Assembly (NCBI GenBank): GCA_963762965.1 | Contig: CAVXME010000001.1 | Span: 2,294,001-2,358,000 of the forward strand | Source: DATBAX01 sp963762965 | GTDB lineage: Bacteria > Acidobacteriota > Terriglobia > Terriglobales > Acidobacteriaceae | Direction of reading: 5' to 3' | DNA length: 64,000 nucleotides | Part shown: piece by piece, positions 18,437-28,970 of the stretch | Layout of the letters: every line of letters begins with the position of its first letter | How positions within the stretch are numbered: position 1 is the first letter of the stretch | The notes under the pieces: generated by a model | What the model was told of the DNA's origin: nothing | Database searches by the model: none | The model's input: the letters and a program-made list of their open reading frames with translations, nothing else | Program-made: the position numbers and the translations under genes

Positions 18437-20554
18437 ATGACCTCACGACCAACTCGAGGACGGAGCAAGTTCCTGGCGCTGTTACTAGAACTTGCCCTGC
18501 TCAGTCCCGGCCTTCCCGCTCAGCAACCGGACTACACCTTCAAGGCGGAGACGGAAATCGTTTTGGTGAATGTGACGGTGCGCGACAAGAGCGGAAACTT
18601 GGTGCGCAACCTTAAGCCCGAGGATTTCAAGTTACAGGAGGACGGCAAATCCCAACACGTGGTTTCCTTCGACGTCGAAAACACGGATGCCATACCGTCC
18701 ATGGATGTTGCGCAAGTGAAGCCGCTGGAGAACACCCAGCCTTCCAACGCTCCCAGTTCCACGAAATCACCTGCCAGTACAGCCGTTCAGTACAAAGACC
18801 GCCGGCTGATTGTCCTGTTCTTTGATCTCTCTGCCATGGAGCCGGATGAAATCGATCATGCCGCGACGGCTGCGGAAAATTATGTGGACAAGCAAATGGC
18901 GCCGGCCGACCTGGTGTCGGTTGTTTCTTTAGGAAGTTCCTTGCAATTAAATCTGGATTTCACGTCCGACCGGACGCAGCTCAAGAAAATATTACAGTCG
19001 TTCAACGCGGCCTCTGGGCAAGGGTTTGAAGAAGGGAGCACCGGTTCGACCGAGGGCACCCCTGATACGGGCGGGTCATTCATCGTGGATGACACCGAAT
19101 ACAACATCTTCAACACCGATCGCAGGCTGGAAGCCTTGCGGTCGGTGGCAGAGCAGCTGGCCCACATCGACCAGAAGAAGTCATTGATCTATTTTTCGAG
19201 TGGCATGGACCGCACCGGGATCGAAAACCAGTCAGAGTTGAAGTCTGCGACCAATGCGGCGGTGCGCGCCAATATGTCGATTTACACGCTCGATATTCGC
19301 GGGCTGCAAGCTCTGGTGTCGGGTGGCGAGGCGCAAAATGCAAGCCTGCGCGGCACCTCGCCTTACTCGGGACAGTCTTCTCTCAACGCCTTGAACTCCA
19401 ATTTCACCACCCAGGAAACGTTGGTTACGCTGGCGGGTGACACCGGCGGGCGCGCTTTCCTCGACTCGAACGATTTCAGCAAAGTGTTCAAAGGCGTGCA
19501 AGACGATACTTCGACTTACTACGTTCTCGGCTACCACAGCACCAATCCCGCGCGCGACGGACGTTACCGCCGCATCACGGTGAGCATTAATCGTCCTGGG
19601 CTCAAAATTGAGTATCGCCGCGGCTACTACGCGCCGGCTGATTACAAGCACTCCAATAAAGACGATCGCGAACGCCAGCTCGAAGAGCAACTCACATCGG
19701 ACTTGCCGGCTACCGATTTGCCACTCTATCTTGCCGACGGCTATTTCCGCATCGGCAGCGACCGGTTCTTCGTTCCGGTTTCATTGGTGGTGCCGGGTTC
19801 CGAGATTCCGTTCGTGCGCAGCAGTGATCAGGACAAAGCTACTCTGGACGTGATCGGGCTGGTGCTCGACGCCAACAAACGCCCGGTTGGAAACATGCGC
19901 GATACGGTGAAACTCGCGGTGAACACATCGACGCAAGTCAAACAAAAGAACGTGCAGTACGACAGCGGATTTGTTCTACCCACCGGCAAATATCACTTCA
20001 AGTTTGTAGTGCGGGAAAACCAGACGGGACGGATGGGTTCGTTTGAAACCGATTTCACCGTGCCGGATTTGAAGACCCAGCCGCTGAAAATGAGTTCGGT
20101 GGTGCTGGCGAATCAGATCCAATCGGCAGGCAAGAAAAAGAACAGCGACAACCCACTGGTGAGCGAAGGCTCGGAGATCGTTCCCAGCGTGACCCACGTT
20201 TTTTCGAGCGGACAGCACCTTTATCTCTATTACGAAGTCTATGATCCAGGCCGCGGAAACGGCGCGAATAGTGGGAACATCCGCGTGCTCAGCAATGTTT
20301 CCTTCTTTCAGGGGAAAGCGAAAGTTTACGAGACGCCACTAGTGGATACAAAGGAATTGAGCGCAGGAAACCGAAAGGCAGCAGTGTTCCAATTGGACGT
20401 TGCCCTGACGCAACTCAAACCCGGTTTCTACACTTGTCAGGTCAATGTCATCGACGACGTTACGGGGCACTTTCTGTTCCCCCGCGTCGCATTGTTGGTA
20501 AGAGCGGAGAATCCTTCCACAGGCGTAGCCCTGCCGACTACGGCAAAGCGCTGA
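18437..20554 (+). CDS. Exported VWFA-related (TIGR03436-type) protein
   Basis: The 705-residue protein has a signal peptide (residues about 10-30) and an Acidobacteriota-type N-terminal region (VLVNVTVRDKSGNLVRNLKPEDFKL) characteristic of the VWFA-related domain family TIGR03436. A von Willebrand A domain covers about 115-380 (RLIVLFFDLSAM, SLIYFSSGMDRTG). The C-terminal 300 residues are beta-rich and of unknown function. The start lies 10 bp after the TonB-dependent receptor stop, so the two are probably one transcript; the protein may be a surface adhesion or assembly partner. The specific role is unknown. Confidence 0.85.
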   Translation: MTSRPTRGRSKFLALLLELALLSPGLPAQQPDYTFKAETEIVLVNVTVRDKSGNLVRNLKPEDFKLQEDGKSQHVVSFDVENTDAIPSMDVAQVKPLENTQPSNAPSSTKSPASTAVQYKDRRLIVLFFDLSAMEPDEIDHAATAAENYVDKQMAPADLVSVVSLGSSLQLNLDFTSDRTQLKKILQSFNAASGQGFEEGSTGSTEGTPDTGGSFIVDDTEYNIFNTDRRLEALRSVAEQLAHIDQKKSLIYFSSGMDRTGIENQSELKSATNAAVRANMSIYTLDIRGLQALVSGGEAQNASLRGTSPYSGQSSLNALNSNFTTQETLVTLAGDTGGRAFLDSNDFSKVFKGVQDDTSTYYVLGYHSTNPARDGRYRRITVSINRPGLKIEYRRGYYAPADYKHSNKDDRERQLEEQLTSDLPATDLPLYLADGYFRIGSDRFFVPVSLVVPGSEIPFVRSSDQDKATLDVIGLVLDANKRPVGNMRDTVKLAVNTSTQVKQKNVQYDSGFVLPTGKYHFKFVVRENQTGRMGSFETDFTVPDLKTQPLKMSSVVLANQIQSAGKKKNSDNPLVSEGSEIVPSVTHVFSSGQHLYLYYEVYDPGRGNGANSGNIRVLSNVSFFQGKAKVYETPLVDTKELSAGNRKAAVFQLDVALTQLKPGFYTCQVNVIDDVTGHFLFPRVALLVRAENPSTGVALPTTAKR

Positions 20555-20668
20555 TAATTAAGGAATTCTGGAGCATCCGCGACAAAAGATAAAGATGGCT
20601 GGGGGGCTTCTCTTTTTCCCGAAAACCTTTAATATTCTATGGCCTCCCCGAATGGGGAGAACTGTGCC

Positions 20669-23600
20669 ATGGAGGTTCCCGCAACACACCGAAAACTGGC
20701 TGGCCGCTATGAGGTCAGGCAAGTCCTCGGCCAGGGTGGTATGGGCCTGGTGTATCGGGCTTATGACACGGTTATTCGCCGCGAAGTCGCCCTAAAGACC
20801 ATTCTCGACATCCCCGATCCCAGTTCCCTCCAGTTGTTCTACAAGGAATGTGATGTGCTCGCCTCCATGAGCCATCCCAACATCGTTGAGATTTTTGACA
20901 TTGGTGAGTTTGAAGAAGACGGCAAGCCGAAACCCTATTTCGTCATGCCGCTACTGCCGGGCACGACCCTGGAAAACTTCATCAAGAATGCCAGCCATCG
21001 TTTGACCGTCGAACGCACGGTCGAGATTATTTCGCAGACCTGCCGGGGATTGCAGGCCGCGCATGAACGCGGATTGGTGCACCGCGACCTGAAACCCAGC
21101 AACATTTTTGTGATGGAAGATGACTCAGTCAAGATCATCGATTTCGGCGTCGCCCACATGACCGACAACCACACCACCAGGGGACAAAAGGGGACTCTGC
21201 TCTACATGTCTCCCGAGCAGATTGAGATGAAGCCGCTCTCTCCGCTCTCGGACATGTTTTCGTTGAGTGTGGTTTGTTACGAGGCGCTCACGGGAAGGCA
21301 ACCGTTCCAACGGGCGCGGGGCGATGAGATTGTTGACGCAATTTTGCGGCAGGTCCCGCCATCGGCTTCGGAACTGAACCCGGCGGTGAGCCAGTCGATC
21401 AGCCGGGTGGTTCATAAAGGAATGGCAAAGCAGCCCTGGCACCGGTTTGCCAGTGCAAGAGATTTCGCCGACACGCTGAACAAAGCTCTGCGCAATGAGA
21501 CCATCGAGTTTTTCGACCCGGCGCGTACCCGGCCGCGGCTGGAGCGAGCCACCAAGGCGCTGGAAACCGGCGACTATCAATTTGCCGGCGAAATTTTGGG
21601 AGAGTTGGAGGCAGAGGGACACATCGATCCCTCGCTGGTCGCATTGCGGCATCAACTATCTACATCGGTCCGCAGAAAAACTGTTACGCAACTCATGGAT
21701 GCCGCCAAGGCGCGTTTCGAAGAAGAAGAAGATCCCATGGCGCTGCAAAAGTTGCAGGAACTTTTGCAGATTGAGCCTGATCACGCGCCTGCACTGACCC
21801 TGAAAAGCAGGATCGAAAGCCGGCGCAGCGAACGACAAATTGAAAATTGGTACAAACTGGCGCGCCAGCACATCGACAACCATGCTTATCCCCATGCTCG
21901 CGAAGCTTTGCAGAACGTTTTGCAGCTCAAGCCCAGCGAAACGCGCGCCGTCCAGTTAATCTCGGAGGTGGACCGCCAGGAACAGGAATATAACAAGCTC
22001 CGCCAGGAGAAAGCGCAGATCCATCGCGCCGCCATGGATGCCTGGAAAAAAGGCGACGTGAGTAGCGCTCTGACCAAGCTGGCTGTGGTTTTGGAACTGG
22101 ACCGGCGCGCACCGGATTCCTCCAATCCAGAGAGCGCCTCCTATCAGAGTTTCTACAACGAAGTCCGATCCGAACATGATGCGATGAACACGGCGTATGC
22201 GGAAGCGCGCAAGTATCTCGCCGACCGCAACTTCAATAAAGCTCTGGCCGCATGCGAAACCTATTTGATTAAGTATCCTGGAAACGCGATTTTTCAGGCG
22301 CTCAAGTATGACGTCGAGGAACAACAGCGGCAGGAACTCTCCGCTTTCATTGCGTCGGTTGACCGGCAGGTCGAGGTGGAACCGGATCTGGACAAGCGCC
22401 TGAACATTCTCAAGGAAGCGCTGGAACTTCATCCCGGAGAATCGCATTTCGAACGCGCCCTGCGGCTGGTGAGGGACAAACGCGATCTGGTGAACTCGAT
22501 CGTTACCCGGGCCCATCAGCATGAGGAGCAAGGGGCCTTTAACGATGCGGTCAATGACTGGGAAATTCTCCGCACGATTTATAGCCCGTATCCGGGATTG
22601 AAGTTCGAGATTGAACGGCTACAAAAGCGGCGTGAACAGCAGTCCCGCATTGAAGCCAAGACCAGCCTCATCGAGCAGATCGATACTTGTTTACATTCCA
22701 GCGCTTATTCCCGGGCTCTCGATTTGCTGGAGAAGGCAGCGGTGGAATTTCCCAACGATGCTGAACTGGGAGAACTCGAAAAGCTGGCTCGTGAAGGAGT
22801 GGAGCGCGGGGCGGAAGCGCACCGGTTGATGGCGGAAGGCCAGGATTTGTGCGCGCAGCGCCAGTTTGCGGACGGGATCAAACGGCTGCGGGAAGCCTAC
22901 GAACTTGATGAGCACAATTCACTGACCCGGGCGGTTTTGTCCAACGCTTTGATCGAGCAGGCGCGTCTTATCGTGGACAGCAATTGGCAGGAAGCCGAGC
23001 AGCTGGCACAGCAGGCGCTTGAATTGAATCCAGGCCATCCGCTGGCTAAAACCGTACGAACGCAAATCCTCGATCAAAGACGCGAGCAGTACGTGAATGA
23101 AGGTCTGTCCCAGGCCCGCAAGTTGCAGGCTGCGGGCGATTTGGCGGCCGCGCTGGCTCTTATCGAAGAAGGACTAAGGACATATTCGCGCGAGCCTCGG
23201 CTGATTCAGATCCGCGATACCTTGCAACGGGAGCAGCTATCACAGCAGCGCCAAATGCGCCGCCGTGATCTCGAGGAATTGCGGAGGATGGAGCGGGAAG
23301 CCGAAACCATCACGGACGACAATGTAAAGCGAGTCTTTGGCGAACGCGTTCAAACTCTGGCCCATAAATATATAGACGACGAGGAACTTTTCGCCGCCGC
23401 GAACGGGCTCCTGGCCCGGCTGGGAATGACTGCCGTCGTACGGACTCCGAGCCAGGCGCTGGCGCAGGAAAAACTGCAAGCCCACGAGGAAGAGACATTG
23501 GTCGGAGAAGAGAATGCGGCGACCATGTCGATATACGTTCCCGAGCGGCCTGCCACCAAACCTGCGACCGTCGTGCCTTCAACTCCTGTCGCCTCCGACG

Positions 23601-25666
23601 GAAGCGCACAGGCTTCGGCTCCACCACCGAAACGGCCCGTGCAAGCATCGTTGGCCGCTGATATCAAAACGGCTATTCGTCGCATTAAAGAAAAACTATC
23701 CTCGTTGGATTTCAGCAGACTCAGCAGCTTCGCAAAGAGCCGAAACGGTCAACGGATTGCCGCGGCGAGCGCTGGGGCTGTGCTCCTGCTGGTTGTGATC
23801 TTATTCTTTGCCAGGCATCCACATCAGCCCAGCGCTCCGCTGCCTGTGGCGCAATTCCTGGTACGCATCCACAGCTCGCCGGGAGCGACAATCCGGGTCA
23901 ACAACGAGATTCGTGGCACCTCCGACCTTCAGGCTGAATTCCCTCAGGGTACGTATCAGGTCGAAGCGCAGTTGGATGGTTATCAATCCAAAAGTAGTTC
24001 GCTTGAAGTCAAAGCTGGAGCTGCGAACTCACTTGACCTGACTCTGGAGACGGCCCAGCCGGCGGTGAAAGTCTCTTCGGATACAGGCATTGGGAAAATA
24101 ACTTTCGACGATCAGCCCGCCGTTGATCTTCAGGGAGCGCAGTGGACGCTCGACAAACTGACTGCCGGAGCTCACGCCATAAAATTTACCGGGCAGCAGG
24201 GCGATGCTTCTTTCACTTTTTCAGCAGATGCGAGTGCTCTTCCGGTCCTCAGTGGGCCGATCACAGCCCATGGCGTTCTGGCCGTGATTGTTGCCAACAT
24301 GGGAGGCCAAGTTCATGTTTATAGCAGCGATTCCGCCGCGAAGTTGAGCCTGGACGGACAGACCGCCCTCGATGCAACCGAGAACGGTGTGGACCTCTCC
24401 CAAGTCACGCCTGGTGCGCATGAGCTAACGGTGAGCCGGGGCAAGGACGAATACAAACTGGATGTCGATATCGGGCCCGCACCCACGCTCACCACTTTCC
24501 TGCAATCCGGTGCGAACATCGGTACTGTCCTGGTCGTGACCGGGCAGGACAAGACGAAGGTCTTTTTGAACGGCAAGCTTCAGGAGAGTACAACTCAGGG
24601 CGGCCAATTGAGGATCCCGAATCTTGAACCTAAAGACTATACGGTCAGGGTTTCCAAGAATGGTTTTCAGGATCTTCCCGAACAGAAGGTCCGCATTCGT
24701 AAAGGCGAGCAGAGCAAGCTGGTTTTTAATCTACAGCCCATTCCGCATTTTGCCTCGCTTTCCATCCAGGGTGGAACTCCGGGGGCCGTGGTCGTGGTTG
24801 ACCAGGTGCAGGTGGGGACGGTTCAACAAGATGGAACTCTCGCGGTGGGCACGGTAAGTCCCGGTGACCATGTCATTGAATTGCGCAAAGACCGATTCAA
24901 ACCAAGGCAGATCACCAAACACTTTGCCGCAGGTGGTGTGGTGGCGTTGGCAGGCGCGGAAGCAGCCTTGGATGCTACGGCGGGCGAATTGAAGATCACG
25001 TTCTCTGCCTCGGATGCGGTAGTCACACTGGCCCGGGCTGGCGAAGCCCCGATAAAGGTAAGCAGTGGCAGTGCCCTCAGTCTGGCGCCCGGTTCCTACA
25101 CGCTGACAGCACGAACTGCCGATGGTCTCAGTCGCGCGACCCCGGTTGAAGTCATCGGAGGCCAATCCAGGACGATTGACCTGCCGGCCCCGAGTGGAAT
25201 GTCGAATTGGGATGATCCCCAGGGGTGGAAATCGGACAAGGCCGGATACGTGCATCGGGGTGGAGATTTTGTGTTGTACAACACTTCTCCAACCTCCGGA
25301 ACCTTTGTCTTTTCCGCCATGTTGCTCAAGGGACACCGGCTGCAATGGGTTGTGAATTACACCGACCCTAACAATTACGGGCTGTTTCAAATGGACGAGA
25401 ATTACTTTTATCGCAGCGTCGTCCGCAATGGGGAAAAGGCGGACGAAGCCAAATTCCCGCTGAAGACCGAGAAGAAAACTTTTCGCATCATGCAGATCCA
25501 CGTCACGCCAACCGAAGTAGTTCACCAAGTACGCAACGGTGATGCCTGGGTTGTCGTGGATAAATGGAGCGTCTCTGGTGCCAACCTCAGCCAGGGCAAG
25601 TTTGGTTTTTACATTCCGGGCAGCGACCAGGTAGCGCTTTCGAGTTTCAGTCACTACGCGGACTAA
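20669..25666 (+). CDS. Giant membrane Ser/Thr protein kinase with TPR-like and PEGA regions
   Basis: The ATG at 20669 is preferred (GGGGAG ribosome binding site 9 nt upstream; the in-frame ATG at 20639 has none), giving 1,665 residues. Residues about 14-280 form a Hanks-type kinase: LGQGGMGLVY glycine loop, Lys43 in VALKT, HRDLKPSN (Asp140) and DFG (Asp158). About 290-920 is a long alpha-helical, TPR-like region. A single transmembrane segment lies near 1030-1050 (AGAVLLLVVILFFA). Outside it are PEGA-like beta repeats (FLVRIHSSPGATIRVNN and two or more further copies) and a C-terminal beta-sandwich resembling LamG/DUF1080 folds (GHRLQWVVNYTD). It likely senses an extracytoplasmic ligand and signals inward. 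Confidence 0.87.
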   Translation: MEVPATHRKLAGRYEVRQVLGQGGMGLVYRAYDTVIRREVALKTILDIPDPSSLQLFYKECDVLASMSHPNIVEIFDIGEFEEDGKPKPYFVMPLLPGTTLENFIKNASHRLTVERTVEIISQTCRGLQAAHERGLVHRDLKPSNIFVMEDDSVKIIDFGVAHMTDNHTTRGQKGTLLYMSPEQIEMKPLSPLSDMFSLSVVCYEALTGRQPFQRARGDEIVDAILRQVPPSASELNPAVSQSISRVVHKGMAKQPWHRFASARDFADTLNKALRNETIEFFDPARTRPRLERATKALETGDYQFAGEILGELEAEGHIDPSLVALRHQLSTSVRRKTVTQLMDAAKARFEEEEDPMALQKLQELLQIEPDHAPALTLKSRIESRRSERQIENWYKLARQHIDNHAYPHAREALQNVLQLKPSETRAVQLISEVDRQEQEYNKLRQEKAQIHRAAMDAWKKGDVSSALTKLAVVLELDRRAPDSSNPESASYQSFYNEVRSEHDAMNTAYAEARKYLADRNFNKALAACETYLIKYPGNAIFQALKYDVEEQQRQELSAFIASVDRQVEVEPDLDKRLNILKEALELHPGESHFERALRLVRDKRDLVNSIVTRAHQHEEQGAFNDAVNDWEILRTIYSPYPGLKFEIERLQKRREQQSRIEAKTSLIEQIDTCLHSSAYSRALDLLEKAAVEFPNDAELGELEKLAREGVERGAEAHRLMAEGQDLCAQRQFADGIKRLREAYELDEHNSLTRAVLSNALIEQARLIVDSNWQEAEQLAQQALELNPGHPLAKTVRTQILDQRREQYVNEGLSQARKLQAAGDLAAALALIEEGLRTYSREPRLIQIRDTLQREQLSQQRQMRRRDLEELRRMEREAETITDDNVKRVFGERVQTLAHKYIDDEELFAAANGLLARLGMTAVVRTPSQALAQEKLQAHEEETLVGEENAATMSIYVPERPATKPATVVPSTPVASDGSAQASAPPPKRPVQASLAADIKTAIRRIKEKLSSLDFSRLSSFAKSRNGQRIAAASAGAVLLLVVILFFARHPHQPSAPLPVAQFLVRIHSSPGATIRVNNEIRGTSDLQAEFPQGTYQVEAQLDGYQSKSSSLEVKAGAANSLDLTLETAQPAVKVSSDTGIGKITFDDQPAVDLQGAQWTLDKLTAGAHAIKFTGQQGDASFTFSADASALPVLSGPITAHGVLAVIVANMGGQVHVYSSDSAAKLSLDGQTALDATENGVDLSQVTPGAHELTVSRGKDEYKLDVDIGPAPTLTTFLQSGANIGTVLVVTGQDKTKVFLNGKLQESTTQGGQLRIPNLEPKDYTVRVSKNGFQDLPEQKVRIRKGEQSKLVFNLQPIPHFASLSIQGGTPGAVVVVDQVQVGTVQQDGTLAVGTVSPGDHVIELRKDRFKPRQITKHFAAGGVVALAGAEAALDATAGELKITFSASDAVVTLARAGEAPIKVSSGSALSLAPGSYTLTARTADGLSRATPVEVIGGQSRTIDLPAPSGMSNWDDPQGWKSDKAGYVHRGGDFVLYNTSPTSGTFVFSAMLLKGHRLQWVVNYTDPNNYGLFQMDENYFYRSVVRNGEKADEAKFPLKTEKKTFRIMQIHVTPTEVVHQVRNGDAWVVVDKWSVSGANLSQGKFGFYIPGSDQVALSSFSHYAD

Positions 25667-25694
25667 CCCTTCGGTTTTAACTTTCGGTGCTCCA

Positions 25695-25717
25695 AATCCC
25701 GCACCAGAAGCGGGATT
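25695..25717 (+). terminator. Hairpin after the kinase gene, possible weak terminator
   Basis: AATCCCGC and GCGGGATT form a perfect 8-bp stem around a 7-nt loop, 28 bp after the kinase stop. No T-run follows, so factor-independent termination is uncertain. The remainder of the 245-bp gap holds only the ribosome binding site of the protease. Confidence 0.4.
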
Positions 25718-25911
25718 CGCTCAATGTATGCAAAATATTGCACGCAATACTGGTAGATCGTTTGTGCTTGACTCTTGCTATCGGGAGTGACAGACTTCAC
25801 AGCCACCCTGAGGCCAATGGGGTCTCGGTTAAACATTTTAGGTTGGCCCGAAAAAAATTGAACCGCTTCACGATGTTCTCACCCATCTCACTCTCCCAAG
25901 GAGATATCAGT

Positions 25912-28002
25912 ATGTCGATTCGCAGAACTCAGACCCAAATTCGCTCCAGAGTTGTTACTTTGCTGGCGGTGATCACGCTATTCGCAGGTCCAGCATTTTC
26001 GCAATCCACGAGCAGTAGATCCAGGCTGATTCCGAACGCGCAAAATCTCGGCCCGGAAGACTTATCCAAGACAATCACAGTAACCGTTTGGTTGAACCAG
26101 CACAACAAAGCCGGCTTCGATGAATTGGTCCACCAGATGTATCAAAAGGGATCTCCCAATTATCATCACTTTCTCACGCTGGCGGAGTACAAGGCAAAGT
26201 TCGCGCCGACGGACCACGACGCCGCGCTGGTGCGGGATTTTCTTACTGCCCACAACCTGAGCGTCGCCTCTACGGAGAAGAACAATCACTACGTTACGGC
26301 GCGCGGCCGCGTCGGCGACGTGCAGAATGCCTTGAACGTTGAGATCGACCGCTTCCAGGCCAAGGGAAAAATCCGCCGGGCGCCCACTACGGAGCCTTCT
26401 GTCACTGGTCCAGCGGCTGAAGTAGTGGCGGCAGTGCAAGTGGGGGACCTGGAGTACTTGTCGAACGCAGCGCCCGCCAAAGATATAGATACTGGCATTC
26501 CTTTCCGGGGAGTCCCGCTCACTCCGGGCGTCAACCCCGATGGAGTGTTCTTCAGCGCCGATTGTTTCCGGGCACCCGAGACCAAAAAGTTCACCACCGT
26601 GGGCGGTGGGCCCAGCGCGGTCTATTCCGGCAACCGCTATGGGGCGGACATTACCTCTGGTCCTCCGAACTTGCCGCCTTGCGGCTATGATTCCGCCGAA
26701 ATGCAAACCGCGTATGGGTTAAACAAGGCTTACAGCAAAGGCTGGGATGGTACCGGCCAGACCATCGTAATCGTAGATGCGTACGGCTCAAATACGATTA
26801 CCGACGACGCCAACACCTTTTCGTCGTTGAACGGGCTTCCCGCTCTCACCTCGACGAACTTCCAGATCTACACCCCCAACGGCCCGGTGAATTGCGGGAC
26901 CGATTGCGTCAATGGAAACTGGCAATTTGAAACCACTTTGGACGTGGAGTGGGCGCACTCCATGGCCCCAGGCGCCAACATTGCTCTGGTGCTGACGGCA
27001 GACAATAGTTTTGCGAACCTTGACATCGGGAATCTTTTTGCCATCGAGAACCTACTGGGCAACGTGATCTCCAACAGTTACGGAATTTCGGAGATCGCGC
27101 TGGTCGATTTTTTCCCGTCTGAACTGGTGGTCGAGAGCTCGCTCTCAGAGTTGGCGGCTTCTTTGGGGATATCCCAGGATGTTTCCAGTGGTGACAATGG
27201 CGATTTGCTGGCGGTCGATACGAACGATTATGGTATTGACTCCGTGTCGGTTTTAGCGAATTCCAGTTCGCCCTATGCGACCGCGGTTGGCGGCACCAGC
27301 ACATTCCTTAACAGCAACGGCACGCTTAAATTCGAAACCGGCTGGGGACTCAATTTCACACGCATCGCCAACCCCAGCCCGAATCCCCCAACCGTCCCCC
27401 CTCTTGCATTTGGTTTCCAGTCGGGAAGCGGGGGAGGGACGAGCGCGTTCTTCGCCAAGCCACCGTATCAGAGCAGTTTGCCGGGTAATTTTCGCATGGT
27501 GCCCGACATTTCGATGAACGCTGACCCGGATACTGGGGTCGAGATCATCGTTACCCTGGACCAAATCCCTGGAGACCCGCAGTATGTGGAAGTATTTGGC
27601 GGTACCAGCCTCGCTTGCCCAATGTTTTCAGGCTTGTGGGCCATCGCCAACCAGGCTGCCGGGGTTCCGCTCGGCCAGGCTGCTCCTTACTTGTATGACC
27701 TGTCGGGGAAAGCGATCACCGACGTGATCGACCGCACCTCAATCCACAATGTGATCGGAGTGATTTCCGACCCGCCGAACCCTCCCGTCTATGAGAGCGC
27801 GGACGCCTTGGCGGCTCCTCTGGATGGCACCACAAACTACGTCAGTGCACTCTACAACAGCCCCAGTTCAACCCGTTGGGATGTGTTTACCTTTGGCACG
27901 GACTCTTCACTCACAACCGGACCGGGATGGGACAACGTGACCGGACTTGGCACCCCATATGCCGTGCCGTTCATCAAACAAGTCGTGGCGCTCTCGAAAT
28001 AG
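25912..28002 (+). CDS. Secreted sedolisin (peptidase S53) with pro-kumamolisin domain
   Basis: The start at ATG 25912 is chosen for its AAGGAGA ribosome binding site and the signal peptide that follows (about 1-36, GPAFSQ); the frame stays open 75 codons upstream. The 696-residue protein has a pro-kumamolisin activation domain (about 55-185, including YHHFLTLAEYKAKFAP) and a subtilisin-like catalytic domain. The S53 catalytic residues are visible as Glu340 and Asp344 (ETTLD), oxyanion Asp428 (SSGDNG) and Ser566 (GGTSLACPMFSG). Sedolisins are acid-active endopeptidases secreted as zymogens, fitting an acidophilic soil heterotroph. A strong terminator follows. Confidence 0.93.
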   Translation: MSIRRTQTQIRSRVVTLLAVITLFAGPAFSQSTSSRSRLIPNAQNLGPEDLSKTITVTVWLNQHNKAGFDELVHQMYQKGSPNYHHFLTLAEYKAKFAPTDHDAALVRDFLTAHNLSVASTEKNNHYVTARGRVGDVQNALNVEIDRFQAKGKIRRAPTTEPSVTGPAAEVVAAVQVGDLEYLSNAAPAKDIDTGIPFRGVPLTPGVNPDGVFFSADCFRAPETKKFTTVGGGPSAVYSGNRYGADITSGPPNLPPCGYDSAEMQTAYGLNKAYSKGWDGTGQTIVIVDAYGSNTITDDANTFSSLNGLPALTSTNFQIYTPNGPVNCGTDCVNGNWQFETTLDVEWAHSMAPGANIALVLTADNSFANLDIGNLFAIENLLGNVISNSYGISEIALVDFFPSELVVESSLSELAASLGISQDVSSGDNGDLLAVDTNDYGIDSVSVLANSSSPYATAVGGTSTFLNSNGTLKFETGWGLNFTRIANPSPNPPTVPPLAFGFQSGSGGGTSAFFAKPPYQSSLPGNFRMVPDISMNADPDTGVEIIVTLDQIPGDPQYVEVFGGTSLACPMFSGLWAIANQAAGVPLGQAAPYLYDLSGKAITDVIDRTSIHNVIGVISDPPNPPVYESADALAAPLDGTTNYVSALYNSPSSTRWDVFTFGTDSSLTTGPGWDNVTGLGTPYAVPFIKQVVALSK

Positions 28003-28038
28003 TTTTCGCCGGACCACGATCGTTCTGCTGACCAAGAA

Positions 28039-28064
28039 GGGCCGTCCGCAAGGACGGCCCTTTT
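28039..28064. terminator. Bidirectional intrinsic terminator
   Basis: A perfect 9-bp GC-rich stem (GGGCCGTCC / GGACGGCCC, loop GCAA) is followed by TTTT on the plus strand and by TTCTT on the minus strand. It sits between the convergent sedolisin and purine phosphorylase genes. Confidence 0.85.
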
Positions 28065-28911
28065 ATTCGGCCGGTTCTTCGATATCCGCGGCAATTTGTG
28101 GCAGCACTGCCCGCAGCAACGCTACAAAGTCATCCTTAACGCGATCGGCAGTCTTGAAGACCTCTTCGTGACTGATGGCCTGGTCAAGAATTCCCGCCGC
28201 CATGTTGGTGACGCAGGAGACCGCCAGGACTTTTAGTCCCATGTGGTTCGCGGCAATCACTTCCGGGACGGTTGACATGCCGACCAAATCCGCGCCGATG
28301 GTACGCAGGTAGCGAATCTCAGCCGGAGTTTCGTAGCTTGGGCCCAGCAGCCCGGCATAAATTCCCTGATAAACAGGTTTTCCCAAACTGCTCGCCGTCG
28401 CGACAGCCACTTCTCGATAGGGCTTCCAATAGGCGCGCGTCATGTCCGGAAATCGCGGGCCAAAACGGTCGTCGTTAGCTCCAACCAGCGGGTTCTGACC
28501 CTGTAAATTCAAGTGGTCGGTGATCACCACCAAGGCGCCTTCTTTATATTCCAGATTGATTCCGCCAGCCGCATTGGTGAGGACCAGCACATGAATTCCC
28601 ATCTGTCCGAGGACGCGCACGGGAAATACGACTTCCTGTGGTGAATAGCCCTCGTAGAGATGGACGCGTCCCTGCATGACGGCAACCGGAATGTCTCCCA
28701 CTTTGCCGATCACCATTTGTCCAGCGTGGCCAATGGCAGTCGAACGGGGAAAGAATGGAATGTTCTCGTAAGGAATGCGGGTGGCTTCGGAAAGTTCGTC
28801 CGCAAATGCCCCCAGTCCGGAGCCGAGCACGACGCCGATCTTGGGGAAGAGCGGAGTCTGCGAGAGCAGGAACTTGGCGGCAGATTCAGCGCGAGTGAAA
28901 TCGTCCTTCAT
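28063..28911 (-). CDS. punA: Purine nucleoside phosphorylase (class II, trimeric type)
   Basis: ATG 28911 is preferred over an upstream TTG at 28953, giving 282 residues, close to the family length. The phosphate-binding loop GSGLG lies at 30-34; GHAGQMV, TNAAGGIN, GPSYETPAEIR and GMSTVPEV are class II PNP signatures. It splits purine nucleosides with phosphate to free base and ribose-1-phosphate in the cytoplasm. The adenosine deaminase gene lies just upstream on the same strand, so the pair would turn adenosine into inosine and then hypoxanthine. No clear ribosome binding site is visible before ATG 28911. Confidence 0.92.
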   Translation of the reverse strand: MKDDFTRAESAAKFLLSQTPLFPKIGVVLGSGLGAFADELSEATRIPYENIPFFPRSTAIGHAGQMVIGKVGDIPVAVMQGRVHLYEGYSPQEVVFPVRVLGQMGIHVLVLTNAAGGINLEYKEGALVVITDHLNLQGQNPLVGANDDRFGPRFPDMTRAYWKPYREVAVATASSLGKPVYQGIYAGLLGPSYETPAEIRYLRTIGADLVGMSTVPEVIAANHMGLKVLAVSCVTNMAAGILDQAISHEEVFKTADRVKDDFVALLRAVLPQIAADIEEPAE

Positions 28912-28970
28912 GGGAAGATGGTAGCTTCGAAAAACCGCAGAACGAGAAGCCAAATTCTAGCATCGGAAAG

